From: Eunapius fragilis
Lineage: Eukaryota > Porifera > Demospongiae > Spongillida > Spongillidae
Assembly (NCBI GenBank): GCA_963681505.1
Contig: OY811988.1
Location: 4,751,107-4,815,106, forward strand
Length of the DNA stretch: 64,000 bases
Direction of reading: 5' to 3'
In this document: positions 11,855 through 23,285 of the stretch, one piece after another
Position numbering within the stretch: position 1 is the stretch's first letter
Layout: each line of letters starts with the position of its first letter
Program-made: the position numbers and the translations under genes
The notes under the pieces: model-generated
What the model was told of the DNA's origin: nothing
Database searches by the model: none
The model's input: only the letters and a program-made list of their open reading frames with translations

Positions 11855-12418
11855 ATTGTAGGATTTGGCCTTTTGAGAGAGCAAGGAGCTGAGTACATGC
11901 ATCCATGTGACGTTTAATTGCTTATCTGAACCTGCGGCAGCAGGTTCAATATAGGATTGATTGAGGGTTGATGAATGTCATTAATAAAACTTCACTAGCG
12001 GACAACGGAGAAACGGATCGCTTATCTCTTTATTGCGATGGTATGAGAGCACAACGATCTACAGTTCCACGTTGGTTCCGTGTCATAAAACGGTGTGGTT
12101 ATAGAGAAACAAACAATTTCCTGTTTCTCGTGCCCAGTCCTAAAATAATTCTCCCGTCGTCGTCTTCTTCTTCTTCTTCTTAGGAAAGTATAACTCGAGT
12201 TAGGAACGTTTTAGAAGGACGGGAATAGTACCAATCGCTTCGAAATTTACCGGCACGTTATCCATATAGACACATATCAAGTTCTATTTTAAAATGTATA
12301 TATAGATTTTTATTAATAATTTTAGGTCTCTAATTATATATAACCTGCACTAAATATATTTGGTGTTCCTATCGCAGTTTAGTTGTTACTTTGGCTATTG
12401 TAGTGAAGTTGCTAAAAA

Positions 12419-12906
12419 TGCCTTCGTGTAATCAAAAGAAGAGATCTATAAGCAACGAGCGGAATACCTCCAGAAGCAAGACGAGAACAAAGCTAAAGCC
12501 CGAGCGCTCTACAAGGCCAATCAGAAAGCCTCTGTTAGCGACAGCTACAAGGCCGATCCCGAAAAGAAGGCTTCTGTACGCGACACCTACAAGGCCGATC
12601 CCGAAAAGAAGAAGGCCTCTGTATGCGACAAGTACAACGCAGATATTGAATCTAAGCGATCTGCTAAAAGGCGGCGATATGAAGAGGACCTCGAGGAGAA
12701 CCGTGCTGCTAAAAGGCGGCGATATGAAGAGGACCTCGCGAGGCAAACCGCGCTGCTAATAGACAGAAATACGATGACAATTCAGCTGCCATTAAAACAT
12801 CTAAAAGGAGTCGGTATTGGAATGACTCCGCTGTCCGATTGGCTAAATGTGCTTCCGAAAGGACGCGGTATCGCAGGGGCCACAGAACTACCACTACCAC
12901 CCAAAG
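12419..12906 (+). pseudogene. Decayed KA-repeat protein, copy 2
   Basis: Starts ATG CCT TCG (MPSCNQKKR). A frame change near 12440 is followed by EIYKQRAEYLQKQ, KASVSDSYKADPEKK, ASVRDTYKADPEKKK and two RRRYEEDL units. A second frame change near 12738 is followed by NRAANRQKYDDNSAAIK, SRYWNDSAVRLAKCA and RRGHRTTTTTQ. A GTATGT donor follows at 12907. Two frameshifts make it a pseudogene. The protein would be lysine- and arginine-rich, probably nucleic-acid binding. I recall similar repeats in sponge proteins but cannot verify this. Confidence 0.55.
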
Positions 12907-12970
12907 GTATGTTATGGCATGTTGTATTAACATTAAAAAGCTTAATTTGTAACAGCAACATTTGTACAGC

Positions 12971-13046
12971 ATAGTCGGGCGGCCCGTTTGGTCGGGCTTG
13001 TCACCCTACTACCTGACCAAACGCGGTAGTAGGGCCCGCCCGACTA
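12971..13046. mobile_element. 76-bp MITE with 8-bp target duplication
   Basis: TGTACAGC occurs on both sides (12963-12970 and 13047-13054). The ends are inverted (TAGTCGGGCGG... and ...CCGCCCGACTA) and the inside has a second inverted pair, ACCCTACTACC/GGTAGTAGGG. An 8-bp duplication fits a hAT-type MITE. It is nested in Helitron-like copy 2. Confidence 0.6.
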
Positions 13047-13506
13047 TGTACAGCACGGATCTGCACAAAACCATTCACTAAAGCATGCATGGTGACTCAA
13101 CTGTGTGTACAGTAGATTGTTTTAATCTGATAAGGCTTCCTTACTTATTGATCTACACTGTGCCATGTAGTTCACTTCCTGACTATCCAGCTATACGCAA
13201 GTCGGCTACACCTCCATGTTTAGATGGGAGCATTATTACTGGATCAAATTTGACCAATAGATTTTTAGCAAAACTGATACACATACACCCCTTCCCTCCC
13301 TGTCATTTATATGATGGAATTGGACCAATAGAATCATAGCACAGTCTGCACGTGTTAAGGCTTTGCAAGGTATAAAAGTCATTCACCCGCTGAATAGTGC
13401 ACTTTGCAAAAAGAGGTAAATATTTAATAATACTCTGTGGATTCTAGGCTTTGCACTAAAAAGAAAGAGGTAAAAATTTAATCATACTCTCTGTCACGTA
13501 CATGTA

Positions 13507-13880
13507 GATGGTAGCTGAAGACCTCAGAGGTTTTTTCACCAACAAGGGGTCAGAGGAGGAAGAGGATGACTACATTCATCCTCCGACTCCTCTCCCCTTT
13601 ACCCCCGCCACCTCCTGAAGCAGAGCTGCCCCCACCACCACCACCAGTGCTGCCCCCACCGGCGCTCCCGCCGGCACCACCAGCGCTGTCCCCACCACCA
13701 CCACCAGCGCTGTCCCCACCACCACCACCAGCGCTGCCCCCATCACCACCAGCAGTGCTGCCCCCCTGGCCCGCCTGGCCAGAACAAGCATGGCGAGGAG
13801 GACGGCCCCGAAGAAGAAGACGGTGTGGGCGAGGACACATCATCATACATTCTACTAATTCTTATAATTATAATTATTAT
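13507..13880 (+). pseudogene. Acidic/proline-rich 3' segment in Helitron-like copy 2
   Basis: A short frame reads MVAEDLRGFFTNKGSEEEED and ends in TGA at about 13618. It is followed by a CCACCACCA-type repeat (13618-13760) and an acidic stretch (EDGPEEEDGVGEDTSS) in another frame. A matching but shorter CCACCA region is in copy 1 near 9035-9180. It may be the remnant of one exon of the KA-repeat gene; this is weak. Confidence 0.3.
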
Positions 13881-13929
13881 TAAAGACATTTGATTATTGA
13901 CTACGATAGGTCGAAAAAAAACTTATGAA

Positions 13930-14228
13930 ACAAGTAAATAAAAACATTCTCTAACGAGAGAGTTGTTGGTATATAGGATTGACCAATGCATGGTGGTGTA
14001 AAAAGCGTGGAAACAAGAGTGACAGAAATTTTCCAGTAAAATTGAAATAGGCCTATATTTAGCACACTCACAATACAACGGCGCATGCCTGACTAATGGG
14101 CTAAATAGAGGCCTATTTCAATTTTCCAGTAAAATTTCTGTCACTCTTGTTTCCATGCTTTTTACACCACCATTGGTCAATCCTATATACCAACAACTCT
14201 CTCATTAGAGAATGTTTTTATTTACTTG
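13930..14228. repeat. 299-bp terminal palindrome of Helitron-like copy 2
   Basis: Homologous to 10305-10599, with arms of about 137 bp and a centre near 14080. It lies exactly at the 3' boundary of the insertion, so it belongs to the element and is not a separately inserted MITE. Confidence 0.85.
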
Positions 14229-15476
14229 TAAATAACGAATTAACGTACCTGTATAAGCCGTAGTGAGCGGTACTAGCTGTCAATCAACTTCAGAAATACG
14301 CATCCAGACTCTTCAATTACCCATCAAACTGCACTGCTGGAAGAGCATACAGTAATTGGGCAAAAGTGGTCCAGAATAGAAGGACTGAACTGGCTATAAT
14401 ATGTACTTACAGTCAGTGAGCACCCCTAGAAGTAGGACTATTTTAAGGATTGCTGCATGCAGTAATCCTATAGGTGGCTGTTGGGGGCTGGACTGATCCT
14501 GGGGTGTTTTTGTAAATTCTTTACCATGCAGTCAACTGCGTGTCCACTCAAAAGGGAAGCCGTCTATCCAACACTTGTTTGTACCCATATCACAAAAGTG
14601 AGTTGAATGAGTGCCTGTAGCATCTTGACTTTGAGAGGCGAAGAGAGTATTTAATGATTCTGCATGAAAACACTCTATCAAGAAGCAGCCACGCACCCTG
14701 CATCGCTCATTCACCTTCGTTGTGCGTGTCTCTATTCAAACCTACGCAAATTATTCATGAACTACTCTTGCCCTGATCAACAAAAAAAAAAGAAGCGGCT
14801 CCATCTTTGCCAGTGCATGTTATTTATATGCAGGGCCGATGCCGCCGTTCAAGCAGGTGCGGCCATGGCCGCACCACTTTTTGAAACTTCGATTTAAAAA
14901 AAAAATTATACTTTATAGTTAATTGCGTACTCTGCTGCATGATGCAAGTGCTATTCATTTAATACTCATCTCGCTTGTGGCTCCTTTTTGCTCATCAATC
15001 CTTTGTTTCATTTCATACAAGCGCCCGGCCTGCGCGCGGTTTGGCCGCACCACTTTTTAAATGCCGGCGTCGGCTCTGATATGTGTTCTCCTATCTGTGC
15101 TGATGGCTCTATTGCTTAGAGAATTCTTAGGGTTGGTTCCTGCACTAAAAGCGCTGAAGTATACCCCATTTTACCCCATTTTACCCCCGCCAGATTGGCA
15201 TAGCTCTGAAAACGCAGAGCCACAGGTAATAACTCACACCTACATTGATGGTTTCGTTTATAGCTATGGTCGAGTGTTGTGAAAAGCCTTTTCATTTCTC
15301 ATAGGTTGTACAACAAGTAAGATATATGGTTCGCAAAAACAGGTGTCGTGTAATGAGATGCGGCTGGAATAATTTTGGCTCATGTCCACTGAGCCGCAAA
15401 AAGCAGTACTGTAGATCTGGGTACGAGGCTATTACGGTCACACCCAGTCTATCGCGCGGTTTCCAACCATCCTATA
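14229..15476. repeat. Duplicated flank of unit A, upstream of methyltransferase 2
   Basis: Closely matches 26646-27610 of unit B. Unit A carries about 230 extra bp (14830-15060) bounded by copies of GGCCGCACCACTTTTT, either an insertion here or a deletion in unit B. It ends in TCTATCGCGCGGTTTCCAAC, the sequence found just upstream of methyltransferase copies 1 and 4; the transposon at 15477 has separated it from its gene. No gene of its own was seen. Confidence 0.7.
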
Positions 15477-15489
15477 CACAGCCAAAAGT
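15477..15489 (+). repeat. Left terminal inverted repeat
   Basis: CACAGCCAAAAGT, followed by subterminal TGTAC/GTACC and TTGATAC motifs to about 15660. Confidence 0.85.
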
Positions 15490-15660
15490 GTACATGACTG
15501 TACCAATAATGATAGCGCTTACAACCTGTAACGCTCATTGATACAATAATTGTATCAGTTTTACATGTTGTTACAATTCATGACGGTACAACCTGTTACT
15601 TGTTTCTCCATATCAGCCATAATCATTCCTGATAAAAATTTATTGATACATGATGTAGCA

Positions 15661-16592
15661 TCGCGTGATGCATTGCGTGCCCTTTTTAATATAGAGGGGT
15701 TTATTTTATTTTAAAAGCTTCACTACCTCACTCTTGGGCCACAACAGCGTCGCGTAACTTAATGTAGCTGTCACTGAGCTTGAGAGGAGGAACGGTAAGT
15801 TAGTGACTCAGACTGAAGTGATGCATGTTTCATCCGACGAACTCCTCTAGGTCTAGCTACTGATTAGAGGAAGTAGTTATTACTTCACACCTTCAACCGG
15901 TACAAATGAGGCAGTCAAGCCTCGCTAGAATGTCACGTCTTAGGGGCGTTTCTTTGCCCCTTGTCTACGACGCTGAAAGGGTATTTCTTGTCCCTACGTT
16001 TGGCATCATCGGACCAGATCAAACACACCTCCACCTTCTTTGGATGCTAGAGATTTAGTAGACCCTACAGTTACCAGTCGGTCCCGATGCGTACTCTCGG
16101 TACCCGAGTAAATCGTTACGTCAGTACACATGTAAACACAGATTTCTGATTGAAGCACATCAAGTTAATTTCTGCGCAAGAGATAGTCACCCATGCATTT
16201 ACATTACTTATGAATGATTGGTCTTCGCAATGTCAATGACATCCAAGTATCGCTTATGCTTCTTAATTAAGGATTGTGAATAGAAGACATCGGAAAGCGG
16301 ACCCGTGCCGTGAACAAAACAAATCATTCTAGTGACATTTAACCCTTTCCTGAGCCTTCAGATATGTACGTACATGCTCATGCTTATATGCAAATATCGC
16401 AATCTCAAATTGGCATATGTGATACAAGATCAGATGTTATACACTGCCTCAAATGCATGGGCTATGAGAATACATATGATAACTGGATAAGCATAAGCTG
16501 GAGAATATGAATAATGAGTGCAAGAGTTTTTGAGCGAGGATACAATTTGGTCAGCAGCTTATTACTGTTGTTCACTTTGTTTTTGTCTTACT
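15661..16592. other. 3' flank of the accessory gene inside the transposon
   Basis: No reading frame of note between the subterminal repeats and the stop codon of the minus-strand gene. It probably contains that gene's 3' untranslated region. Confidence 0.4.
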
Positions 16593-17684
16593 TCAGTGTG
16601 CTTCAAAATGGTGCTCTCCAACGCCAAAATCAAGTTGTTCTTCCATAGGCTCTGGCTCTGCACCGGTAACATGGGATGGGGCAGTGCTATAGTTGTACAA
16701 ATGGTCTGCATGGTAGTGCTCCTCCAGTACAGCAGCTGGCGGTTGGCCCCCTTCATAACGCCTGGACAGCCATTCCTCGAATGCTTTGTAGGTATTTTTC
16801 CTTGCATCATCATGTGTCCTCAGATACGTCCGCTATCAAAATGCACAACAGATAAATGTTAAATGATTGCATAGTATGCAAAAACATACCAAAAATGCAA
16901 CGCTGTGTTCATACTGCAAACGTATAGCAGGATCATTCACTTTTAGGATAGCATCAAACTTTTCTACAAACTCATGTGTGGTATAATGCAGGTATGCTTC
17001 GCAAGGCCGAAGACCTAATAGCTGATGAACACAGCAATCATCATCACAATAACTAGATAATTAATTAATTTAAATACCCTTCGTCTTTCTTCAGCTCTCA
17101 ACATTGTAAGGTAGCCATTGCAGTACACAAGAGTCTTTTTAAGCTTGTAGTTTTCCTTATCATTCTTAAGGACCTTCACAATGGCATTCTATTTTATTAT
17201 ATAATTTTAGTGGCAACAATGATTTATAATAACCAACCCCAATATCCTCTTTGGCAGGATTCCTTGAAACAGACTTGCAAAATAGAAGGGACACTTCTAA
17301 GCTTAATTCGGTCTATTACAAATATTATACATATAGTAAAACAAAATTTGTCACACAAATTTACATAACCTTGTAGCCACTATCCTCAATAGTGAATCCT
17401 TTTTCATTTGCAGTTTTCACTGTGTTTGTCAACTTTTTAACTTCATCTTGTAATCCACACAGCAATCCATTGAACTGGTGCAGCTGAGCCTTCATCACTT
17501 TCATTTCTTCTTTATGAGCTATTGCTTCTTCTTTGATAGCCTTCAGTATGGGGTACAAAGGATGGGATTCAGCTGGCAGTACCGCGTTGGTGGCAGGGGT
17601 TGCACTGTTGATCTGCTGTGCAGCTAATGGACGTTGTGGGGTTGAAATCCTGGAGCTGGCACCCGGAAGCAGCGCGCGATTCAT
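16593..17684 (-). CDS. Transposon accessory coiled-coil protein (5 exons)
   Basis: On the minus strand, exons 17684-17370, 17273-17238, 17188-17078, 17021-16890 and 16832-16593 join through GT-AG introns, all phase 0, to a 277-residue protein with no stop. It starts MNRALLPGASS. Residues about 44-100 form a probable coiled coil (ILKAIKEEAIAHKEEMK). A basic helical part follows (AIVKVLKNDKENYKLKK), then an aromatic-rich segment (HYTTHEFVEKFDAI, TYKAFEEWLSRRY) and an acidic tail with PEPMEEQLDFG. I do not recognise the family. Its ATG is 51 bp from the transposase ATG, head to head. A relic of its last exon lies in the older element at 2940-3151. By analogy with TNPA of plant CACTA elements it could bind subterminal repeats or partner the transposase; that is inference. 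Confidence 0.75.
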
Positions 17685-17735
17685 TTCTGAGCACGTGTTT
17701 TGAAATTAAACACAGGCCGGGGTTAAAAGTTAAAC
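17685..17735. promoter_or_regulatory. 51-bp divergent intergenic region
   Basis: Only 51 bp separate the ATG codons of the accessory and transposase genes, so their promoters and 5' leaders must overlap or lie within each other. This would couple expression of the two genes. No TATA box is evident. Confidence 0.55.
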
Positions 17736-20700
17736 ATGGCTTCTGAAATGTTTCGAGGTATAATATGGATTCGCTGATGTTATATACATGTATAAGGCAT
17801 TCTATCACTACTTTCATCTTACCGTGATAAAAGGTGAATTTCATTGCGATGTATGCAAGGAAAACTTTCCGTTCCAAAGCCGGTTAATCCGACACCTAAA
17901 CACTGCTGCTCATCGAATAATGGAAGCAACGTTTAGGAAACACCGTCAGCCCATTCCGAAAAGCAGTCCAACTGAAGTATCCTCAGTGCGTTGGTACCTT
18001 TATGAACGATACTTTGAGGGGGCGGGGGGTGATTTGATACACATGTATACATCGTTACAAACCCAGCAATGAATGTTATTAGCTGTATGCAATCCACGTT
18101 TTGCGGGAAGTGGTCATGTCGATAGGTATTTTAATAATGATTCATAATGGTGCATATTATATAGGACAATTTGGAGGTGCAGAGAGTTGACAATGATGAC
18201 CGTGAGATGAATGAAAACAGTTCTGATGAATGGCAAAGTGAAGATGTGGATGAGGATGACCTTGTTAATGAACTGACATCCCACTCCAGTGGTGATTTTA
18301 GTCCATTCCCTAACAAGCAATTTGCTATGCTATATTTACTACTTCATGGACCACATCCCATTGTGAGTAATGTTACTAATGTATTGTAGTATTTTTAATA
18401 TACTCTTGTTTAAGGGAGAGACTAGTCTTGCTTTTATATGGCATATCATAAAACAGTGTGGTGTTGACATACCCAGCATTACCACACTTAAATTATGGAA
18501 GTTACCAGGGCTAACATTGCCATCCAAGGTAAGAATTGTCACTAGACTAAGTCCTAGTTCTTTATGCGTATTGTTTCTTCGTGCAGCACCTTTCACCAGA
18601 CGGAACACCATTTTACTGCATATCTTTGGCACGAGTTGTTCAGCAGTTCATTGGTAATCCAAAGGTTTCATCCATGATTGCTCGCTACCCTGTGTGTACC
18701 ACAGGACCTTATAGGTCAGTTATTTTATTACTTGAATTTTTTGGTCAGTAGTTCTGTAAATACTGCATGTTTAGAGAAATCTATCATGCGCATTGTTGGA
18801 GAAATGACACACGCTACCACACACCTATGGTTACTCTGATGGATGGTACTCATGTGTTTGTTCGTGATTGTGTTAACTTCAACCATGCTCAGTTTGGGAC
18901 AGTTAGAGGAGTTGTACTGAGGTTTTTTGCCATGGTTAGTTTTTAAAATATAATTCCTATCTTGTGTGGTTTTATCTTGTGTGGTCTTATATACTCAGAA
19001 CTTGCCTAATGAACTCTACAGTGAAATTGAGGTTCTCCTTAGTAATGAGCAGTTCTGTAGCACACCTGAGTATTCGTCTGATTGTTTTATCCCGAATGAC
19101 TGCTTTGTCATTTACCATACTGTAACCATGCCCATATCATCAATTGAATGTCAATCACCTCCACCGTCATCAATCATTAGATGGCGCGAACAAGGATTCC
19201 AAAGATTTGGTTTGCAGGTGAATAATCATTACTTCTTGTATGTAGAATGACATACGTTTCTTCACTTTTGCAGGAAACTACAGATTACTTTTCTCCTCAT
19301 CCATTGAAGATGAAAGCCGCTGGGAGGCCAGTAGTAGTGATGCCTGTGGTTTTATTTTGCGACGACACTAGTGGCAATCGGAGCAAAAAGTGGCATGCCT
19401 TCAATTCCTGGTATCTTGTTTTTGCTGGCCTGTCCCACCAGGAAAATGCCAAATTGCCCAATTTGGTGTTTCTTTGCACATCAGATAAGGTTTCTCCATT
19501 GGACATGAGTACACCCATTGTGGCTGAATTGGAAAAACTTGAGAATGAAGGGGTTCAGGCCAATGATGCACATCAAAAAACGGATGTTTTGGTCATTACC
19601 CCAGTAATGTGCATTGTTGCTGATAATCCACGTGCTTCGGAGCTGGCAAATCATCTTGGAGCTACTGCTAATAAATATTGCCGCATTTGTATGGTAAGTG
19701 CTATGTGCTTACAGTTTTTCAACTTAACCTTTTAAGTTTAACATCCCTTTTAAAGGCTGACAGGATTGAGTCTCCTAAAGTAATTGCAGAGATCAGGTCA
19801 CTGGAAAAATCAATTGCTCAAATAGCTGAAATTAAGTCTGCAAGGACAAATGAACGTAAAGCAGAGCTATCTACTTTGTATGGCTTGAGGGCTACACCAA
19901 ATCCGTTTCTTTGTGGTTTAAAACTGAATATCTATATGTGAGTTCAAATGTTTTGTTATGAGGATTACAATTGCTTCTTTACAGAGCCCTTCCTGTTGAA
20001 CCTCTTCATACAGTACCACTTGGTTCATGCAAGTACATACTGAAGCAAGTTATGCCATTATTTTCTTTGCATCAGAAAAAAGAGATCCTTGCCCGTGTAA
20101 AGGCTTTTAACACGTCTGGTTTTGAGACAAAAATGTACGGAAATGTGTGCTGGTACTATGGATCATTTGTTGGCCGTGATTTTAAAGCATGGTCACAAAT
20201 GGCACCATTTATTCTTGATCCATATGTTAGTGAGGGTCACAAAAAAGTACTTTTGAGCTATTCCAAGGTACATGCAATGAAATAAATAACCAGTACTTTT
20301 AATGTTCCATTCTTTCAGGTCTTCAAGATGATGTACTGTGATAGTTTTGCACCATCTTTATTCGATGAATGGCAGGCAATATGCCAGTCATTTGTGGACA
20401 CTGTGAATGAATTCATGCCAGAACTTATACATAAACTGAAGATCCATCTTGTCCTTCACATTCCCCAGTGTTTTATGCAGTATGGACCAACAGCTGCCTT
20501 CAGTGCTGAAAGGTAAACATGCATGTTATACAATGAATTGTACCAATACAAGGTACATGCCAGTGTTTCATGTCTGCATTTGATAGTTGTTGTATGTATG
20601 TACGTACGTATGTATGTATGTATGTATGTATGTATGTATGTATGTATGTATGTATGTATGTATGTATGTATGTATGTATGTATGTATGTATGTATGTATG

Positions 20701-20836
20701 TATGTATGTATGTATGTATGTATGTATGTATGTATGTATGTATGTATGTATGTATGTATGTATGTATGTATGTGTGTGTGTATGTATGTATGTATGTATG
20801 TATGTATGTATGTATGTATGTATGTATGTATGTATG

Positions 20837-20870
<34 letters not shown>

Positions 20871-22000
20871 TGTATGTGTGTATGTATGTATGTATGTATG
20901 TATGTATGCATGTATGCATGTATGTATGAATGTATGTATGCATGTATGTATGTGAGTGTATTGTGTGCATGCTATTAAACTATCCATTGAATATTGCTTG
21001 CTTGCTTTGTAGGTTTGAGTACTATAATTCAAAGGTTAGGGAGCAAAATATTTTTAGCAATAGACGGGCTCCCAGCCGTGATATAGCTAAACATTTTGCT
21101 ATCCTGCAACACATCCGTGCTATTACAGATGGAGGCTGCTATGGCGACTCTGAAAAGTAGATGCATGCATGCACTTTTTGACATATAAGTCATTTTTGCT
21201 TGATTCTTATAGGTGTGGAGGAGCTCTCAGAGACCTGTACTCATCTAACTGTGCTCAGGCATATCTCTATGGCACATCAAAAAGTGTCCTCTTTAGTGGA
21301 AAGCAAATATATCAGCATGGATCACCACGATTGGTATGTCGATATATTCCTTGTACATGTATAATCATTACAACCTTCAGTTGTGTCACAGAACCAAGAT
21401 TTCAGTTTTAAAATCGATTGCAATTGGTGTAGTAGGGTATGAAGAGTGCTGTCTTACGGAGCTGCAAAACCTCATGCCACCTTTTGATGTTACCCTGAAC
21501 CACACGCATGTTTCTGAGAAGGTTTTGCAGTATCGAGGTGTAATCTCTAAATCGTTGCAGCTGGTACATAGTGGTGAATACGTGGAATTGTGTGTCCCTT
21601 TTGAGGTATGGACTCAAAGCTCAAATTGTTCTCGTTGTTTACATATTTATATTTCTTTCAGAACTTCAAGTTTGGGGTATTGCTCACCACCTGCAAGTCA
21701 ACTGGTGGCACTGTATTTTGTATCATACAGGGCTTTCAACCTTGCATCAGCAATGCTGTACCACTTCTTAGTCACCACGACTGTCCTATTTTTGAACTAA
21801 CAAAGACGATTTTCACAACTGAAGCGACAAATGTATCAAAATCAGTGTCATTTGTCCACCTGTGTGCAGACAGTTGCAAATTTGAGGAGGCCTCTGCATC
21901 TGTACTGCTGGAGCAAGAAGAGGTAGATGCACCTGGACTGCACTTTATACATGACTACAGGAATTATATGTACTGCTACAATGTATATTGTATGTGTTAA
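17736..22000 (+). CDS. Plavaka-like (CACTA superfamily) transposase, 15 exons
   Basis: Exons 17736-17757, 17834-17976, 18165-18362, 18415-18528, 18587-18714, 18775-18934, 18999-19217, 19274-19693, 19756-19937, 19985-20267, 20319-20512, 21013-21156, 21213-21333, 21381-21605 and 21662-22000 join in phase to 963 residues with no stop. All introns are GT-AG. A C2H2-type finger lies at 12-34 (C12, C15, H28, H34) and an acidic stretch at about 62-88. SPFPNKQFAMLYLLL is at 100-114. CDDTSGNRSKKWHAFN starts at 357, carrying a likely catalytic aspartate, and a CRIC zinc-type motif is at 464-467. FEYYNSKVR and SNRRAPSRDIA near 690-712 are hallmarks I associate with Plavaka transposases. Intron 2's donor (GTATCC) and intron 12's donor (GTAGAT) are non-optimal. 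Being intact makes this candidate autonomous; domestication is the alternative. Confidence 0.75.
20589..20955 (+). repeat. (TATG)n microsatellite in transposase intron 11
   Basis: About 90 near-perfect TATG/GTAT units fill most of the 500-bp intron 20513-21012, with a few TGTG and GCATG interruptions. The long reading frames over it on both strands are artefacts of a 4-bp repeat. Confidence 0.95.
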
Positions 22001-22097
22001 TATAATGTGTATGAATGTGGTGTAACCTAGCTAGAAACCTCACCACCTATTAGAATGGAACTTTAGGCAACGGTGTATCGTAGATATGATTGTATTG

Positions 22098-22103
22098 AAT
22101 AAA
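22098..22103 (+). terminator. Probable poly(A) signal of the transposase gene
   Basis: AATAAA 98 bp after the transposase stop codon, followed by T/G-rich sequence. Confidence 0.5.
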
Positions 22104-22309
22104 AGTTGGTTTATAAATCACCAGATAGTGGTTATTAAAAATAATTTGCCGCGTTGCGTTTGCAATCGAGTTGACGTGCGCCAGGTTGTAAACACTCCGA
22201 TTCACTGGTCAGGCTAGGTTAAACTCAAAGGTACAGATAGAATAAGGAACACAGTGTATTATTTTTATCGGTGCTGCGTCTTTTGCAATTCTATTGTCTG
22301 CTGGTTCTA

Positions 22310-22513
22310 ATGGCGGTGTCTTTACAACAACGAAGTGATATTACTTTCACATCAGAGCGAAACATGTTAAGTGCCACATCCTTTGCGCCCATCCTTTCAT
22401 CGTTCCACGTTCAGCAGAGGGTGTTTAACTACAGGTATGTTTAGTTGAGGTGAGCACCAATTGGAATCATGGTGTTGTTATCTTGCAGGCATGTCAGAGA
22501 ACTAAAGAATTAA
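22310..22513 (+). CDS. Possible small two-exon reading frame in the transposon
   Basis: ATG at 22310 opens MAVSLQQRSDITFTSERNML, ending at a GTATGT donor after 22434. Joining to 22489 (after TTGCAG) gives HVRELKN and stop, 49 residues in all. Further GT/AG-like signals follow at 22522 and 22583. It could be a third small gene, an alternative transcript or chance. No similarity was recognised. Confidence 0.2.
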
Positions 22514-23285
22514 GTTTGAGGGTAAGTGTTTTTTTTTTTAAATTCACATTCATAACTCACTACATGTAACATCTGTTGACAGAATGATGATTGGATACAC
22601 GGGAGGTTTTTGGCCTTCGTGAAGTAGCGGAGCGGGGCTTCGCTATGACTACACGCTTGCCACCGTTACAGGTAAAGGCTTAAATCTTGATCATCCATTT
22701 TTAACCAATATGTTTGGCCCATTCTAGAGATGCATTGTCGTATGAAGTTCTAACTTGCATCTCGTGATGGTTCACTTGGCGTCGTAAACCATGTAGGCCT
22801 CTGCGTTCTGGATAGCTGCATGTGTGCATTTTCACCATGTGTATGTATCACTTTGTTAGGTTACTCTATGGCAGTTGCGATAGGACATGGAACATTGAAT
22901 GACCAACGCTCGCGCTCGTCATCGTTCTGGTGTTTATGGGCCCGAATCAACTGAAGAGAGTACTGGACACATTCGTTATAATTTGTAATTGTTAAGTTTA
23001 TTAATTTTTAATGGCAACGTACCTATCCAAGATATGAGAACAAGAATATACGGATATGGATCTATAGACACAGTTATTAAGATTAATTTTCCTACCCATC
23101 ATGCAGTGATCCAATATTGTAACATGCCCTGGTACAGGTTGTTATCATGTTTGTACGGTTATTAATTCAACAGTCATTGTACCAACTTTGTCCAACGGGT
23201 GCGTACCAATCATTGATATCAAGATGGCTTACAACAATGATATCATCTTGTAACAATACCGTAACATCCAATGTACCAATATATA
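22514..23285. other. Right subterminal region of the transposon
   Basis: No gene. From about 23110 the sequence repeats TTGTAAC, TGGTAC(A), TTGTTATC and TACCAA motifs that also occur at the left end, consistent with transposase or accessory-protein binding sites. Confidence 0.5.

Larger units (their letters stand above)
11925..14228. mobile_element. Helitron-like element, copy 2, with empty site in window
   Basis: The left junction reads GACGTTTAATTGCTTA|TCTGAACC and the right junction TTACTTG|TAAATAACG. The paralogous unit B at 26632-26655 reads GTTTAATTGCTTATAAATAACG with nothing between. The insertion is therefore exactly between A and T with no target duplication, the signature of Helitrons, and the 5' end is TC as expected. 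The 3' end carries a palindrome of about 300 bp and ends CTTG rather than CTRR. Inside lie a decayed KA-repeat frame, a small nested MITE and a proline-coding CCACCA tract. No Rep/helicase is present, so any movement would need proteins from elsewhere. Confidence 0.6.

Noticed and set aside
13550-13883. Proline- or glycine-rich frames on both strands
   Set aside because: They derive from a CCACCA-type repeat within the Helitron-like element. No independent evidence of coding.
17569-17877. 102-codon minus-strand frame overlapping the transposase start
   Set aside because: It overlaps the first exons of both divergent genes in another frame, while the spliced models explain the region fully.
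20456-21032. Long frames encoding YVCMYVCM or HTYIHTYI on both strands
   Set aside because: Produced by a 4-bp repeat that stays open in all frames. The region is intron 11 of the transposase.
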